A stretch of 14,508 nt of DNA from DATLMR01 sp035634255 (GCA_035634255.1 DASQDI010000131.1:1-14508); one strand, 5' to 3'; shown: positions 1-8,130, counted from the stretch's first letter. The notes: a model not told the origin generated them from the letters alone. Numbers and translations are program-made.

Positions 1-199
1 TAGAGAAGGAGGAGTCCTGCATGAACCAGAAGGCGACGTCTAGGCCGACGGTCTCCTGGTCGATGAGTCGCCAAAGCGGCTCGCGGCAGTCTTCGAAGGC
101 CGGGTCGCACAGCCGCTCCTGCGCCACCACCGGCTGCGCCAGAAGAAGGAATCCTATCAAAAGTGAGGAGAGGCAAGCGAATCTTTTCATTACTGTCAT
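1..199 (-). CDS. Phospholipase D-like exported protein, N-terminal fragment
   Basis: This is the first 66 residues of a gene that runs off the left edge of the window. Residues 1-27 form a signal peptide: basic start (MKRF), hydrophobic core (LSSLLIGFLLL) and an AQPVVA-Q cleavage-like site. The mature start carries two cysteines (CDPAFEDC) and then PLWRLIDQETVGLDVAFWFMQ. That pattern resembles the opening of secreted PLD-superfamily proteins, where a first strand of the form 'I.VAFWFM.D' precedes the HKD motifs. The HKD motifs themselves lie outside the window, so the family call is from resemblance only. I chose the ATG at 199 over the in-frame ATG at 190 because AAGGGT sits 8 nt upstream of it. 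The gene is separated from the polysaccharide operon by 469 bp and is probably a separate transcription unit. Confidence 0.6.
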   Translation of the reverse strand, partial: MTVMKRFACLSSLLIGFLLLAQPVVAQERLCDPAFEDCREPLWRLIDQETVGLDVAFWFMQDSSFS

Positions 200-660
200 C
201 TGTCTGCACCCTTAAAAATTCCGTTTTGTACCTGTTCATTGAAGGCTGCGTCGATCTGAAAGCAATACACTCAACCCAAGCCTCATCTGGTTTATGCGAT
301 CACTGTGCCGGCTATGCGAGTCCGGCGCGAGCGAGTGAGGAACCAGGTTTAAACGGAACCAGTCTGCCTTCCGTCTTCATCGCGGCCTATTACAGACTGT
401 AAGTGAAAGCTGATAGAGCCTGAGTTCTATGACCCTCAGGAAGAAGTTTCACGTGTGAGCGGCGTATTCGGATTGACCTTATACCAGTTTCGTACATCTC
501 TCAACAAATCCATACATTCATTCTCCCTGCGACTGCCTACTTCATTATAGACGAGGATTGAACCTCGAATTATCCAAGCAGTATCGGTCAGAGGAACTTA
601 CACATAGTCTAATACGACAAATCGCCTTTAAGTTTTAATAAAATTCGCCCGCGCATGGAT
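200..660. other. Intergenic spacer without recognisable gene
   Basis: The spacer lies between the NRPS-like gene and the PLD-like gene and should contain the PLD-like promoter. I see no convincing coding potential: the short plus-strand frames here have low-complexity, shadow-like translations. It is less GC-rich than the genes, especially 535-650. Small structures are present: an inverted repeat GCCGG/CCGGC at 307-311 and 322-326, and a direct repeat GGAACCAG at about 339 and 354 flanking GTTTAAAC. No promoter stands out clearly on either strand. Confidence 0.4.
208..213 (-). promoter_or_regulatory. Ribosome binding site deciding the PLD-like start
   Basis: The minus strand reads AAGGGT, then 8 nt, then ATG at 199. 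The alternative in-frame ATG at 190 has no purine-rich sequence at proper spacing, so this site favours the longer N-terminus (MTVMKRF). Confidence 0.45.
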
Positions 661-679
661 GGCCCTGCCCTACAGGGCC
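661..679 (-). terminator. Hairpin at the end of the polysaccharide/NRPS operon
   Basis: A perfect 7-bp GC stem (GGCCCTG/CAGGGCC, arms 661-667 and 673-679) with a 5-nt loop contains the TAG stop of the NRPS-like gene at 670-672. In the direction of transcription, a T-rich stretch (ATTTTATT) follows only about 16 nt later, so this is not a textbook intrinsic terminator. Its place at the end of a six-gene run and the drop in GC content beyond it make a termination role plausible. Confidence 0.4.
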
Positions 680-3534
680 TCCCGCTCACGCTCCAGGCAG
701 AGCTTCAGGCGTGCGGCCAGAGCGTCCGCGTGCCGGGTGATGCAGGTCAGGTGCCTGCCGGGTATGGCGTGTACTTCGACCTCGCGCGCGACGCGGCCCC
801 AGCCCATCGTCGGGTCGCCCGGAGGCTCGGGGTCTGCTTCGCCCGGCCAGAAGAGGGTGACTTTGCCGCCGTAGAATTGCGGCACGTAGGCTTCCATGAT
901 CCGGTGGTAGGCGTCCGTGATGTCCCACCGAATGACCCGGCGGTAGCCGTCGCTCGCATCCTCGATCTCTTCGCCCGGCCTGAGCCTCGCGGCCACGTCC
1001 GACTCTGATCGGTCCGCCTTCCCCACGCCCGCGATCATTCCGCCGAGCCGCCTCTTCGCCTGCCTGCCTATGAAGCTTACCTGCTCCTGAAATCCCGCGC
1101 GAGATATTTTGAGCAGCCGCTCGGAGTAATACCGCGTCTCCTGCTCCATCCTTTGCGCGTGCCTCCGCAGCTTGAGGAACGCCTCCGTCTCCGCATCCGG
1201 CCCGAGCTCGCGCATGCGGCAGACCGTGCGCGCGAGTCGGTCGAGGGCGCGGTACCGGGCGTTGAGCGCCGAGGCGTAGATCAGGACCAGAAGCCCGACC
1301 GACTCGCCCCGCGCTTCGAGCTTGCGGGCCATCTCGAAAGCCACGAGCGCGCCGTTGCAGAAGCCCCCCAGAAGGTAAGGCCCTCCCGGTTGAAACGCCT
1401 TCAGAGTATCAAGGTGCAGGTCGGCCATCTCTTCAATCGTTCTGGGTATGGGGCTCCCGTCCGCGCCGTGGGGAGGCAGGGCGTAAAATGGCTGCTCGGG
1501 GCTCAGGTGGCGCGCGATATTCATGCAGTAAAAACCCCCGCCGCTGAAATCTCCGTGCAGGTAGATGAATGGGCGGAGGTCGCCTCCGGGCTGAATCTCG
1601 ACTATGGGAGATTGCGTGGAGCGGGCTTCCTGCCCCAGCAGCCTGCCCGCCAGGTATTCGATTGTCGTGCCTTTATGAAAGACATCCGGGTTGAGCTTCT
1701 TGCCGCACACGCGCTCGATCTCGCCCATCATCCGCGCCGCGAGAAGCGAGTGGCCCCCCAGCTCGAAGAAGTTATCGCGCACGCCTATCGGGCGCGCGTC
1801 GAAAAGCCCTTCCCATATCTGCACGAGCTGGTGCTCCAGAGGGTCGCGCGGCCCGACGAACTCTTCCGCATTCGGAGAGCGGCCCGCCGCTTCGCGCGGG
1901 GCGGGCAGAGCGTTACGGTCCACCTTGCCGTTGGGCGTGAGGGGCAGGGCTTCCAGCTCGATGAAGGCCGAAGGCACCATGTAGTCCGGCAGCTTCTCCC
2001 CGACGAACTCCCGCAACTGCCTGCGCACCGAGAGCGGGCTCGCGAGCGCCTGCCCGCGGTCGGAGACTATGTAAGCCACGAGTTGCTTCTCTCCCCGCGC
2101 GTCTTCCCTGGCCGCGATCGCCGCCTCCCTGACCAAAGGGTGGCGCGCGAGCACGCTCTCGATCTCGCCGGTTTCGATGCGGAACCCGCGAATCTTCACC
2201 TGGTGGTCTATGCGCCCGAGGCATTCGATGCTCCCATCGGGCAGGTGGCGGGCGAGGTCGCCGGTCCTGTAGACGCGCGCGCCCGGCTCTTTCGCGAACG
2301 GGTCGGGGATGAACTTTTCGGACGTTAGCTCGGGCCGGTTCAGGTACCCGCGCGCGAGCCCGTCGCCCCCGATGTACAACTCGCCCGCTTCGCCCTCGGG
2401 CACCGGGTCAAGGGCTTCGTCGAGCAGGTAGATTCGCGTGTTGGCAATCGGCCGGCCGACGGAGACTCTCTCATCCGCCGGGCCGACCCTGTGAACGCTC
2501 GACCAGATGGTCGTCTCCGTCGGGCCGTAAAGGTTCCACACCTCCGCGCCGAGTCTTAACAACTGCTCCGCGAGGTTGGGCCGCAGGGCCTCGCCCCCGC
2601 AAAAGATTCGCAGGCTCTTATCGCCCTCCCACCCCGCGCCCGTGAGCATGCGCCAGGTCGCGGGCGTGGCCTGAAGGACCGTGGCTTTCGAGCGGGCCAG
2701 CTCCTCCATCAACCGCTTCGGGTCGGAAGCGACTTCGCGGCTGGCGAGCACGAGCCGCGCGCCCGTCGTGAGCGGCAGAAATATTTCGAGCGCCGCGATG
2801 TCGAAAGAGATGGTCGTGACCGACAGCAACACGTCTTCGGGCGCGAGGCCGGGGCGGGCCCGCATCGAGGTCAGGAAGTTGATAACAGAGCCGTGCTCGA
2901 TCTGCACCCCTTTGGGCTTCCCCGTCGACCCCGACGTGTAGATGACGTAGCAGAGGTTCTGAGGGCGGGCGAGTGTTTCAGGGTTGCCCGCGCTCTCCCG
3001 CGAAATCGCCTCCCAGTCCCGGTCGATGCAGACGCTTTGCACGCCTTCATGCGAGAGCGCGCCCATCAGCCTCTCTTCGGAGACGAGCACCCTTATGCCC
3101 GCGTCTTCGACCATGAAGCTCAGGCGGTCCTTCGGGTACGAAGGGTCGAGCGGCACGTAAGCCCCGCCCGCTTTCAGTATCCCGAGCAGCCCGACGATCA
3201 TGTCGAGCGAGCGATTGATGAAGAGCCCGACTCGGTCTTCCCTCCCCACCCCCTTCCGCCGCAGGTGGTGGGCGAGCCGGTTCGCGCGCGCGTTCAGCTC
3301 ACCGAAGGTCAGTCGCCGGTCTCCGAAAACGGCGGCGACGCGCAGGGGATTCGTCTCGGCCTGTGCCTCGCACAACTCGTGAAGGCAGCTATTCCGAGGG
3401 TACTCCGCGCGCGCGTCGTTCCGCTCCCCGCGAATCGCCGCGCGCGTGCCATCTCTGGCAGGCGAGCCCGGTTCGGCCACGGCCACTGTCTCCGCCCCGC
3501 CCGGCATTTGATTGGGCGTGCCGTCCGTCTTCAT
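670..3534 (-). CDS. NRPS-like synthetase, A-PCP-TE (glycine-like code, Cys thioesterase)
   Basis: A 954-residue single module with no condensation domain. The adenylation domain covers about 50-545: YTSGSTGKPKG at 199-209, YGPTE at 336-340, YRTGDL at 422-427, GRIDHQVKIRG at 440-450, and the catalytic Lys of PNGKVDR at 537. The carrier domain covers about 560-635, with its phosphopantetheine Ser at 596 in GGHSL. The type I thioesterase covers about 655-945. Aligned by eye to PheA, the ten specificity positions read D245, I246, L249, Q288, F311, G313, L335, I343, W344, K537. This is one change from the DILQLGLIWK code I know for glycine. In the thioesterase the nucleophile elbow is GFCNG with Cys726, His928 lies in GRH, and the usual Asp position after strand 6 reads Tyr753 (LVLIYAS). 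The start overlaps the stop of the upstream transferase gene (ATGA), indicating translational coupling. The product is unknown; free aminoacyl release or decoration of the neighbouring polymer are both possible. Confidence 0.93.
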   Translation of the reverse strand: MKTDGTPNQMPGGAETVAVAEPGSPARDGTRAAIRGERNDARAEYPRNSCLHELCEAQAETNPLRVAAVFGDRRLTFGELNARANRLAHHLRRKGVGREDRVGLFINRSLDMIVGLLGILKAGGAYVPLDPSYPKDRLSFMVEDAGIRVLVSEERLMGALSHEGVQSVCIDRDWEAISRESAGNPETLARPQNLCYVIYTSGSTGKPKGVQIEHGSVINFLTSMRARPGLAPEDVLLSVTTISFDIAALEIFLPLTTGARLVLASREVASDPKRLMEELARSKATVLQATPATWRMLTGAGWEGDKSLRIFCGGEALRPNLAEQLLRLGAEVWNLYGPTETTIWSSVHRVGPADERVSVGRPIANTRIYLLDEALDPVPEGEAGELYIGGDGLARGYLNRPELTSEKFIPDPFAKEPGARVYRTGDLARHLPDGSIECLGRIDHQVKIRGFRIETGEIESVLARHPLVREAAIAAREDARGEKQLVAYIVSDRGQALASPLSVRRQLREFVGEKLPDYMVPSAFIELEALPLTPNGKVDRNALPAPREAAGRSPNAEEFVGPRDPLEHQLVQIWEGLFDARPIGVRDNFFELGGHSLLAARMMGEIERVCGKKLNPDVFHKGTTIEYLAGRLLGQEARSTQSPIVEIQPGGDLRPFIYLHGDFSGGGFYCMNIARHLSPEQPFYALPPHGADGSPIPRTIEEMADLHLDTLKAFQPGGPYLLGGFCNGALVAFEMARKLEARGESVGLLVLIYASALNARYRALDRLARTVCRMRELGPDAETEAFLKLRRHAQRMEQETRYYSERLLKISRAGFQEQVSFIGRQAKRRLGGMIAGVGKADRSESDVAARLRPGEEIEDASDGYRRVIRWDITDAYHRIMEAYVPQFYGGKVTLFWPGEADPEPPGDPTMGWGRVAREVEVHAIPGRHLTCITRHADALAARLKLCLEREREAL

Positions 3535-4694
3535 GTCGAGGCTCCCAAGGCTATCGACGCCTGATCGAGTTCAAGGACCTCGTAGAGCTCGCGCACGGCG
3601 CGGCGGGTCGCGGTGCCCGGCTCATGAAAGAGTTCCGACGCGACCTGCTTCCGGGCCGAAGATTGACTCGCGGGCTCCGAGAGTGCGCGCTCGACGGCCC
3701 TGACCGTCTCCGACACCTCCCGCGCGGTCGTCGAGGCCTGCGTGAGCAGAGTGACGTAGTCGGGATGGATGTCGGTCTTCGCGATCAGTTCGGGCATTTC
3801 GATCCGGACGACGGGGCGGTCGAGCAGGAGGTACTCGAAGCCCACCGAGCTGTGGTCCGTGATCAACAGGTCCGCCGCGGCCATGTAGGGGCAGGCGTCG
3901 CTCCCGGTCGCAAGCAGCCCCCCGCCGGCCCTTAAGACAGGGTCGAGGCGCGCGATCCAGTCCACCCCTCCGGAGTGAACGTATTCCGGGTCGCGCGAGC
4001 GGTCGTGCAGCTTGACGATGACGGAGTAGCCGCGCTCGGTGAGCCGCGCGACCAGTTCTTCACCCATGGCGTTCAGCGAAGAGTAAGGCGACCACGTCGG
4101 CGCGTAGAGCACGCTCTTGCGCGAGGGGTCGAGCCCGAGCGAAGAGAGGATTTCGTCGCGCTCAAGGGAGCCGTCGAGGAGACAGTCGAGCTTGGGCATG
4201 CCGACCAGGCGGGCGGCGCGGCTGTCGGGGTCGATAGCGCCGGAGGCTATGAAATTATTCAACCTCTTGCGGTTGATGAAAAAGAGGCGGTCCCACGCGC
4301 GCATCGACGTGTCCGGCCTGTCGTAGATGTGGCCATACTTGCCCGCGACCCCATGAAACATCTGTATGCGGCGCGTCCCGCGCGGGAGCGTGACCCAGAG
4401 CAGGTCCGCCGCGAGGTAGGCGTCGAACTTCATGATCGCGGCGCGGCGCGGGTTGACGTGCCCGGCTTCCGGGGCTTCCGGGTATATCTCGCGCGTCCGC
4501 TCGGGGCTCTCGCTAGCCATGAAATAGAACTTCACGCGAGGGTCTTCCTTCATCGCATTGTGGATGGGGGCCATGACCGCGTAGTTCATCGGGGTGCGCG
4601 CGTTCAGCAGCACCGTGCGCGACGCGGGGTCGCGCCACCTCTGCAGCCGCGTGTCCGCCTTTTGCGCAAGTTCAACTATGCGATTCAAGCTCAT
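3531..4694 (-). CDS. CDP-glycerol:glycerophosphotransferase-like (TagB/TagF) enzyme
   Basis: A 387-residue GT-B-type enzyme of the teichoic acid polymerase/primase family. These enzymes move a phospho-alditol from a CDP donor to a lipid-linked glycan at the inner face of the membrane. Visible motifs are QMFHGVAGK (His114, matching the family's HGT/K motif), VLYAPTW at 195-201, VIVKLH at 225-230, and ITDHSSVGFEYLLLDRPVV around 278-296, the family's 'TDYSS..FDYLLLDRP' CDP-binding block. The length suits a single-addition enzyme of TagB size rather than a long TagF polymerase. It starts 12 nt after the nucleotidyltransferase and overlaps the NRPS-like gene by 4 bp, so it sits in the core of the operon. 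The acceptor and the exact alditol or alcohol phosphate cannot be read from sequence. The family is also used for capsule and O-antigen decoration in diderms. Confidence 0.88.
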   Translation of the reverse strand: MSLNRIVELAQKADTRLQRWRDPASRTVLLNARTPMNYAVMAPIHNAMKEDPRVKFYFMASESPERTREIYPEAPEAGHVNPRRAAIMKFDAYLAADLLWVTLPRGTRRIQMFHGVAGKYGHIYDRPDTSMRAWDRLFFINRKRLNNFIASGAIDPDSRAARLVGMPKLDCLLDGSLERDEILSSLGLDPSRKSVLYAPTWSPYSSLNAMGEELVARLTERGYSVIVKLHDRSRDPEYVHSGGVDWIARLDPVLRAGGGLLATGSDACPYMAAADLLITDHSSVGFEYLLLDRPVVRIEMPELIAKTDIHPDYVTLLTQASTTAREVSETVRAVERALSEPASQSSARKQVASELFHEPGTATRRAVRELYEVLELDQASIALGAST

Positions 4695-4706
4695 CGCCTG
4701 CCATCT

Positions 4707-5471
4707 CTAATCGCCGCTCGTCGCGGCCGACATGATGAGGTGTTCTTCTTCGGCCGCGAGCCTCGGCAGAATTTCGTTCACGGCTCTCGAATAATCCTCG
4801 GGGAAGTCTATCTCGATCCAGGGGAGCCCTCGCGTCGCGACCGCGTGGAGCGGCTGCTTCAGGGCGAACTCGCGAAACGCGCGCGGGGCCCAGTGCCGCA
4901 GGTATCCGGTGGAGATCAGCGCGTCCATCTCCTCGATGAGGAGGCGCGCGCCCTCCGGCCCGAACTTCGCGATGCCCACGTTCTCGCCGTCGGCGGAAGC
5001 GGGGGCGATCTCTTTGCTTATGTCGATTATGCGGCCGTCGCGCACGCGGACCTTCATCTCTTCGTCGCCGTACTCGGCGGTCCGCTCGTCGCGGTAATCT
5101 ATCAGGAGAGCGTTTTCATGCGGGGACGCGAGGAGGTCCTGCACGAGTCGCGGGTGGACCAACACGTCGGAGTTCAGGACGACGAACCCATCCGACAGGT
5201 CGCGGCGGGTGAGCCAGAGAGAGTAGAGGCTGTTGGTCCTGTCGAAGCTCTCGTTCTCGACGTAATCGACCGAGCCCCCGCACACGGTCCGCACGCGGGC
5301 GGCCCCGAAGCCGACCACGGCGGTGATGCGATCCAGGCCCAGCAGCTTCAGGGTAGCGATCTGCCGCTCCATCAGGGTCAGTCCGCCGACCTTCACGAGG
5401 CACTTCGGGTCGTCGCCCGCGATGCCGCCGAGACGCGCCCCTCTGCCCGCCGCCAGGATGATTGCTCTCAT
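4707..5471 (-). CDS. LicC-like sugar/choline-phosphate nucleotidyltransferase
   Basis: A 254-residue NTP transferase of the GT-A-like fold that activates a phosphorylated small molecule with CTP or another NTP. It carries the N-terminal nucleotide loop LAAGRGARLG at 6-15, PKCLVKV at 22-28, a VENESFDRTNSLYSL block at 71-85, the metal-binding NSD at 100-102 and a terminal WIEIDFPEDYSRA block at 218-230. The 'EN..F..TNS.YSL' block is typical of the LicC/phosphocholine and phosphonate cytidylyltransferase branch rather than of glucose-1-phosphate thymidylyltransferases. Lying directly upstream of a CDP-alditol transferase-like gene, it most likely makes a CDP-linked donor for that enzyme. CDP-choline, CDP-glycerol, CDP-ethanolamine or CDP-aminoethylphosphonate cannot be told apart by eye. 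A GGAG ribosome site precedes the ATG. The gap to the flippase stop is 25 nt. Confidence 0.87.
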   Translation of the reverse strand: MRAIILAAGRGARLGGIAGDDPKCLVKVGGLTLMERQIATLKLLGLDRITAVVGFGAARVRTVCGGSVDYVENESFDRTNSLYSLWLTRRDLSDGFVVLNSDVLVHPRLVQDLLASPHENALLIDYRDERTAEYGDEEMKVRVRDGRIIDISKEIAPASADGENVGIAKFGPEGARLLIEEMDALISTGYLRHWAPRAFREFALKQPLHAVATRGLPWIEIDFPEDYSRAVNEILPRLAAEEEHLIMSAATSGD

Positions 5472-5496
5472 AGCTATTCGATCTCCGATTTAAATA

Positions 5497-7089
5497 TCAC
5501 GCGGCCTGAACCATTCGCGGCCGCCGCAACAACTGCCTCATCTTCGTCAGGTACCAGAGGCGCTCGTCGCGCCCGATGGCGAGCCATAAAAACATGGCCG
5601 CGTAGAACAGGCCCGCCGTGACCGACTGCGCGGCTATCGAGAACGGCCCGTCCCCCGCGAACCGGCCGCTTACGACTAGGAAGCCCGCCATCAGAGACGC
5701 GGGCCACACCGCGGGCCACACCGCCTCCGACACGGCCCTCGCCACGCTCACGCCCGCGCGACGGCAGGCCGCCGGAAAGAGCACGAATATCGACACGAGG
5801 CTCAGGGGGATCAGAGTGCCCCACGCCACCCCGACGATCCCGTGCGTGCGGACGAGCACGACGCTCAACCCCAGGTTCGCGAGCGCGATGAACACGTTCG
5901 AGTAGGCGAGCAGCCTGTGATTCCCCGCCCCCTTCAGCAGGGTGGTGGCCGACGCATTGCCCACGCGGAAGATCACGACCGCCGCCAGTATATGAATCAA
6001 CGGGACGCTCGCGAGAAAGTCCGGGCCGACCCACGCAAGCACGAGCGGCCTTGCCAGCAGGGCGAGCCCCGCCGCGACCGGGATGACCATCGCGAGCGAG
6101 AGCCTCGTCCCCTGCAACAGGACCAGGCGTAGCCTCTGCGAGTCGCCGCTCGTGGCGCTGTCGACGACCACCATGAACAATGCCCCGTTCAACTGGTCCG
6201 TCAACCTCTGCGTCACGTCGATCAGGCGGTTCGCGACCGCCCAGATCGCGACGGCCGCCGTGCTGAGGAACGCACCGATGACTATCGTGTCGGTCGAGTA
6301 GTTGAGCTTGTTCGCGAGGTCGAGCAGCAGCATGAAAGCGCTGAAGCCCGTGACCTCGCGCAGGCGCGCGAGCTTGAAATTCCTGTAGCTTATCCTGAGC
6401 GCGGGGAACACGCGGTAGGCATTCAGACGGTAGCCCACGAAGGCCGCCATGCGGATGGCCGTGGTGCAGGCGACGAGCTCGACCAGCCCGTAACCAAGCA
6501 GCAGCACGATCACGTTGACTACAGCCACCACTATGCTTGTGGTGATGGCGATTGCTCCGTTCAGGTACTTGCGCTGGAACCCGTTGACGATCCCCCCGAA
6601 GACGCTGAACGGGAAGGTGACCGCGATGTAGGCGGCGATTATGAGCAGGACCGTGCGCCCGGTCGCCGCCTGCTCGGGCGTCACGTTGAAGAAGTTCTGG
6701 AAGTTGTAAGCCAGGAACGAGGCCACGGAGAAGACCACGAAGCCGATGGCCGTGAAGACGAAGAACATGGTGCTGGCGATCTCGCTGATGGCCTTGCCGT
6801 CGCGCTTCGCCCGGTACTGCGCCGCGAACTTCACCTGCGCCAGCCCGTAGCCCAGGTCGAGCATGGAAAAGTACATGGTGATGGAGGCGGCGAGCACCCA
6901 CAGGCCGTAGGCCGACTGGCCGAGGTGCAGCACGTTGAAAGGGAGCATCAACACGCCGATGGCCAGCTCCACCGCCGTCGCCGCGTAGTCCATCGACACG
7001 TTGCGTGCGATCAGGCCGAGCTGGTTATCGCCATCGCCCCACAGGGCTTCTTCCCGCGCCGATTCACTGGGCGCCATCTCTTCGCTCAT
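5497..7089 (-). CDS. Polysaccharide flippase (Wzx/MOP superfamily)
   Basis: A 530-residue integral membrane protein with many hydrophobic helices spread along its length, for example VVFSVASFLAYNF, IVVAVVNVIVLLLGYGL, LAMVIPVAAGLALLARPLVLAWVG and LGLSVVLVRTHGIVGVAWGTLIPL. The pattern of an N-terminal NVSMDYAATAVELAIGV helix, a 'GLAQVKFAAQYRAK' cytosolic loop and a mid-protein 'LLLDLANKLNYSTDTIVIG' helix matches the lipid-linked oligosaccharide flippases of the MOP superfamily. Its expected job is to turn undecaprenyl-linked glycan from the cytosolic to the outer face of the inner membrane. The N-terminal 25 residues are acidic and polar. It lies 15 nt downstream of the glycosyltransferase; that gap, with the stop codon, contains a short tandem repeat of CGGTAAAGA. 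A long minus-strand frame inside it in another phase is an artefact of high GC. Confidence 0.9.
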   Translation of the reverse strand: MSEEMAPSESAREEALWGDGDNQLGLIARNVSMDYAATAVELAIGVLMLPFNVLHLGQSAYGLWVLAASITMYFSMLDLGYGLAQVKFAAQYRAKRDGKAISEIASTMFFVFTAIGFVVFSVASFLAYNFQNFFNVTPEQAATGRTVLLIIAAYIAVTFPFSVFGGIVNGFQRKYLNGAIAITTSIVVAVVNVIVLLLGYGLVELVACTTAIRMAAFVGYRLNAYRVFPALRISYRNFKLARLREVTGFSAFMLLLDLANKLNYSTDTIVIGAFLSTAAVAIWAVANRLIDVTQRLTDQLNGALFMVVVDSATSGDSQRLRLVLLQGTRLSLAMVIPVAAGLALLARPLVLAWVGPDFLASVPLIHILAAVVIFRVGNASATTLLKGAGNHRLLAYSNVFIALANLGLSVVLVRTHGIVGVAWGTLIPLSLVSIFVLFPAACRRAGVSVARAVSEAVWPAVWPASLMAGFLVVSGRFAGDGPFSIAAQSVTAGLFYAAMFLWLAIGRDERLWYLTKMRQLLRRPRMVQAA

Positions 7090-7104
7090 CTCTTTACCGC
7101 TTCT

Positions 7105-8130
7105 TTACCGGACAGCTTCCTTACCTCGGGCCTCGGCCCCGGCTTGGGCACGCGTCTCCGCCGCGTGCCGCCCGCCCCTGTCTTTGCGGCGCTGGCGGAC
7201 CACGCCCGCAAAGAACCAGAGCCACATTTCATGATCGAATGCCTCCGCGACATCCCCGCGCAGGTACGCCTTCGCGGTCCGGGCGCACGAGCTCAGGAAC
7301 GTGCGGTACATGTAGCGGGGCACCCCCGCGACGTGCGGCACGGTCGCGAAATCGAGCACGGTCTCTTCGGGCGACTCCATGTCGAGCCCGAAGTTTTCGT
7401 AAAGGACGGCCCGGCTTATGCCATGCCAGTAGAACCACCTCCGGAAATATTTTCGGCTCAACCGCTCGACGGGCACGATGTGGTAGACGACCATCTCCGG
7501 GACGTAGAAGCCGCGCAGGTTCGCCGCGCGCGCGCGCATGCACCACTCGCGGATCTCCTGCCCGAGCAGGGTCTTCCCCCGGCGTCCGAGGCGGTTGTCC
7601 CACAGGCCCGCGCGGTCGAAAGCCTCGCGGCGCACGGCCATGTTCCCGCCCATCGCCGGGCTCTTCCCGAACTCGAACGGCTCCGGCCCGTAATCGGCCA
7701 TGCCGATCACCGCGCGGTGACGCCCCGAGTCCGTCGAAAGCCACCTGGGCTGCGGCCCGCTCCAGAGCGGCAGTATCTTCCCGCCGACGTAATCACAGCC
7801 GAGCCGGTCGAGCCCCCGGGCCGCGGCCTCGAGCCAGTCGGGCTCGAAGCGGTGGTCGTCGTCGGTGAAGACCAGAATCTCCCCACGCGCGGAGGCGACG
7901 CCGGTGTTCATGGCGGCCGGCCTCCCCTGCTCCTTCTCGAACAGGTACCTCAGCTCGCCCGGAAATGTCTCGGCGAGCCGCGCGACCACTTCCGGCGTGT
8001 CATCGTTCGAGTTGTTGTCTACGACGATGACCTCAGAGGCTTCGATTGACGAGACTTTGGACAGATCCTCCAAAGTCTTCTTCAATTCGCCCGAGCGGTT
8101 GTAGGTCGGGATGATGACTGAGAATTTCAT
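7105..8130 (-). CDS. Family 2 glycosyltransferase
   Basis: A 341-residue GT-A inverting glycosyltransferase. The N-terminus FSVIIPTYNRSGELKKTLEDL and the VIVVDNNSNDDT strand bind the nucleotide sugar. The metal-binding acidic motif is FTDDDHRF (Asp90-92), and GGNMAVRREAFDRAGLWD (161-178) is the acceptor-side block. The usual 'GED.E/D' catalytic segment appears here as LGQEIREW at 189-196. The C-terminus is basic with no clear membrane helix, so the enzyme is probably peripheral at the inner membrane. The ATG is preceded by GAGAGGG at good spacing. It would add a sugar to the lipid-linked intermediate exported by the flippase downstream; donor and acceptor are unknown. It is the only glycosyltransferase of sugar type in the operon, so other genes must supply the rest of the glycan. 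Confidence 0.92.
   Translation of the reverse strand: MKFSVIIPTYNRSGELKKTLEDLSKVSSIEASEVIVVDNNSNDDTPEVVARLAETFPGELRYLFEKEQGRPAAMNTGVASARGEILVFTDDDHRFEPDWLEAAARGLDRLGCDYVGGKILPLWSGPQPRWLSTDSGRHRAVIGMADYGPEPFEFGKSPAMGGNMAVRREAFDRAGLWDNRLGRRGKTLLGQEIREWCMRARAANLRGFYVPEMVVYHIVPVERLSRKYFRRWFYWHGISRAVLYENFGLDMESPEETVLDFATVPHVAGVPRYMYRTFLSSCARTAKAYLRGDVAEAFDHEMWLWFFAGVVRQRRKDRGGRHAAETRAQAGAEARGKEAVR

Noticed and set aside
163..402. Short plus-strand frame (79 codons) in the left spacer
   Set aside because: It overlaps the signal-peptide gene antisense, has no ribosome site and its translation resembles random spacer.
1153..2328. Long plus-strand open frame (391 codons) opposite the NRPS-like gene
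   Set aside because: It is fully antisense to the adenylation and carrier domains, has Arg/Ala/Glu-rich shadow composition and no recognisable motif.
3975..5621. Long plus-strand open frame (548 codons)
   Set aside because: It runs antisense across three well-supported genes; long antisense frames are expected in GC-rich codon-biased DNA.
5474..6901. Minus-strand open frame of 475 codons in another phase inside the flippase gene
   Set aside because: The overlapping frame encodes a clear membrane transporter; this one is Arg/Gly/Ala-rich with no domain pattern.
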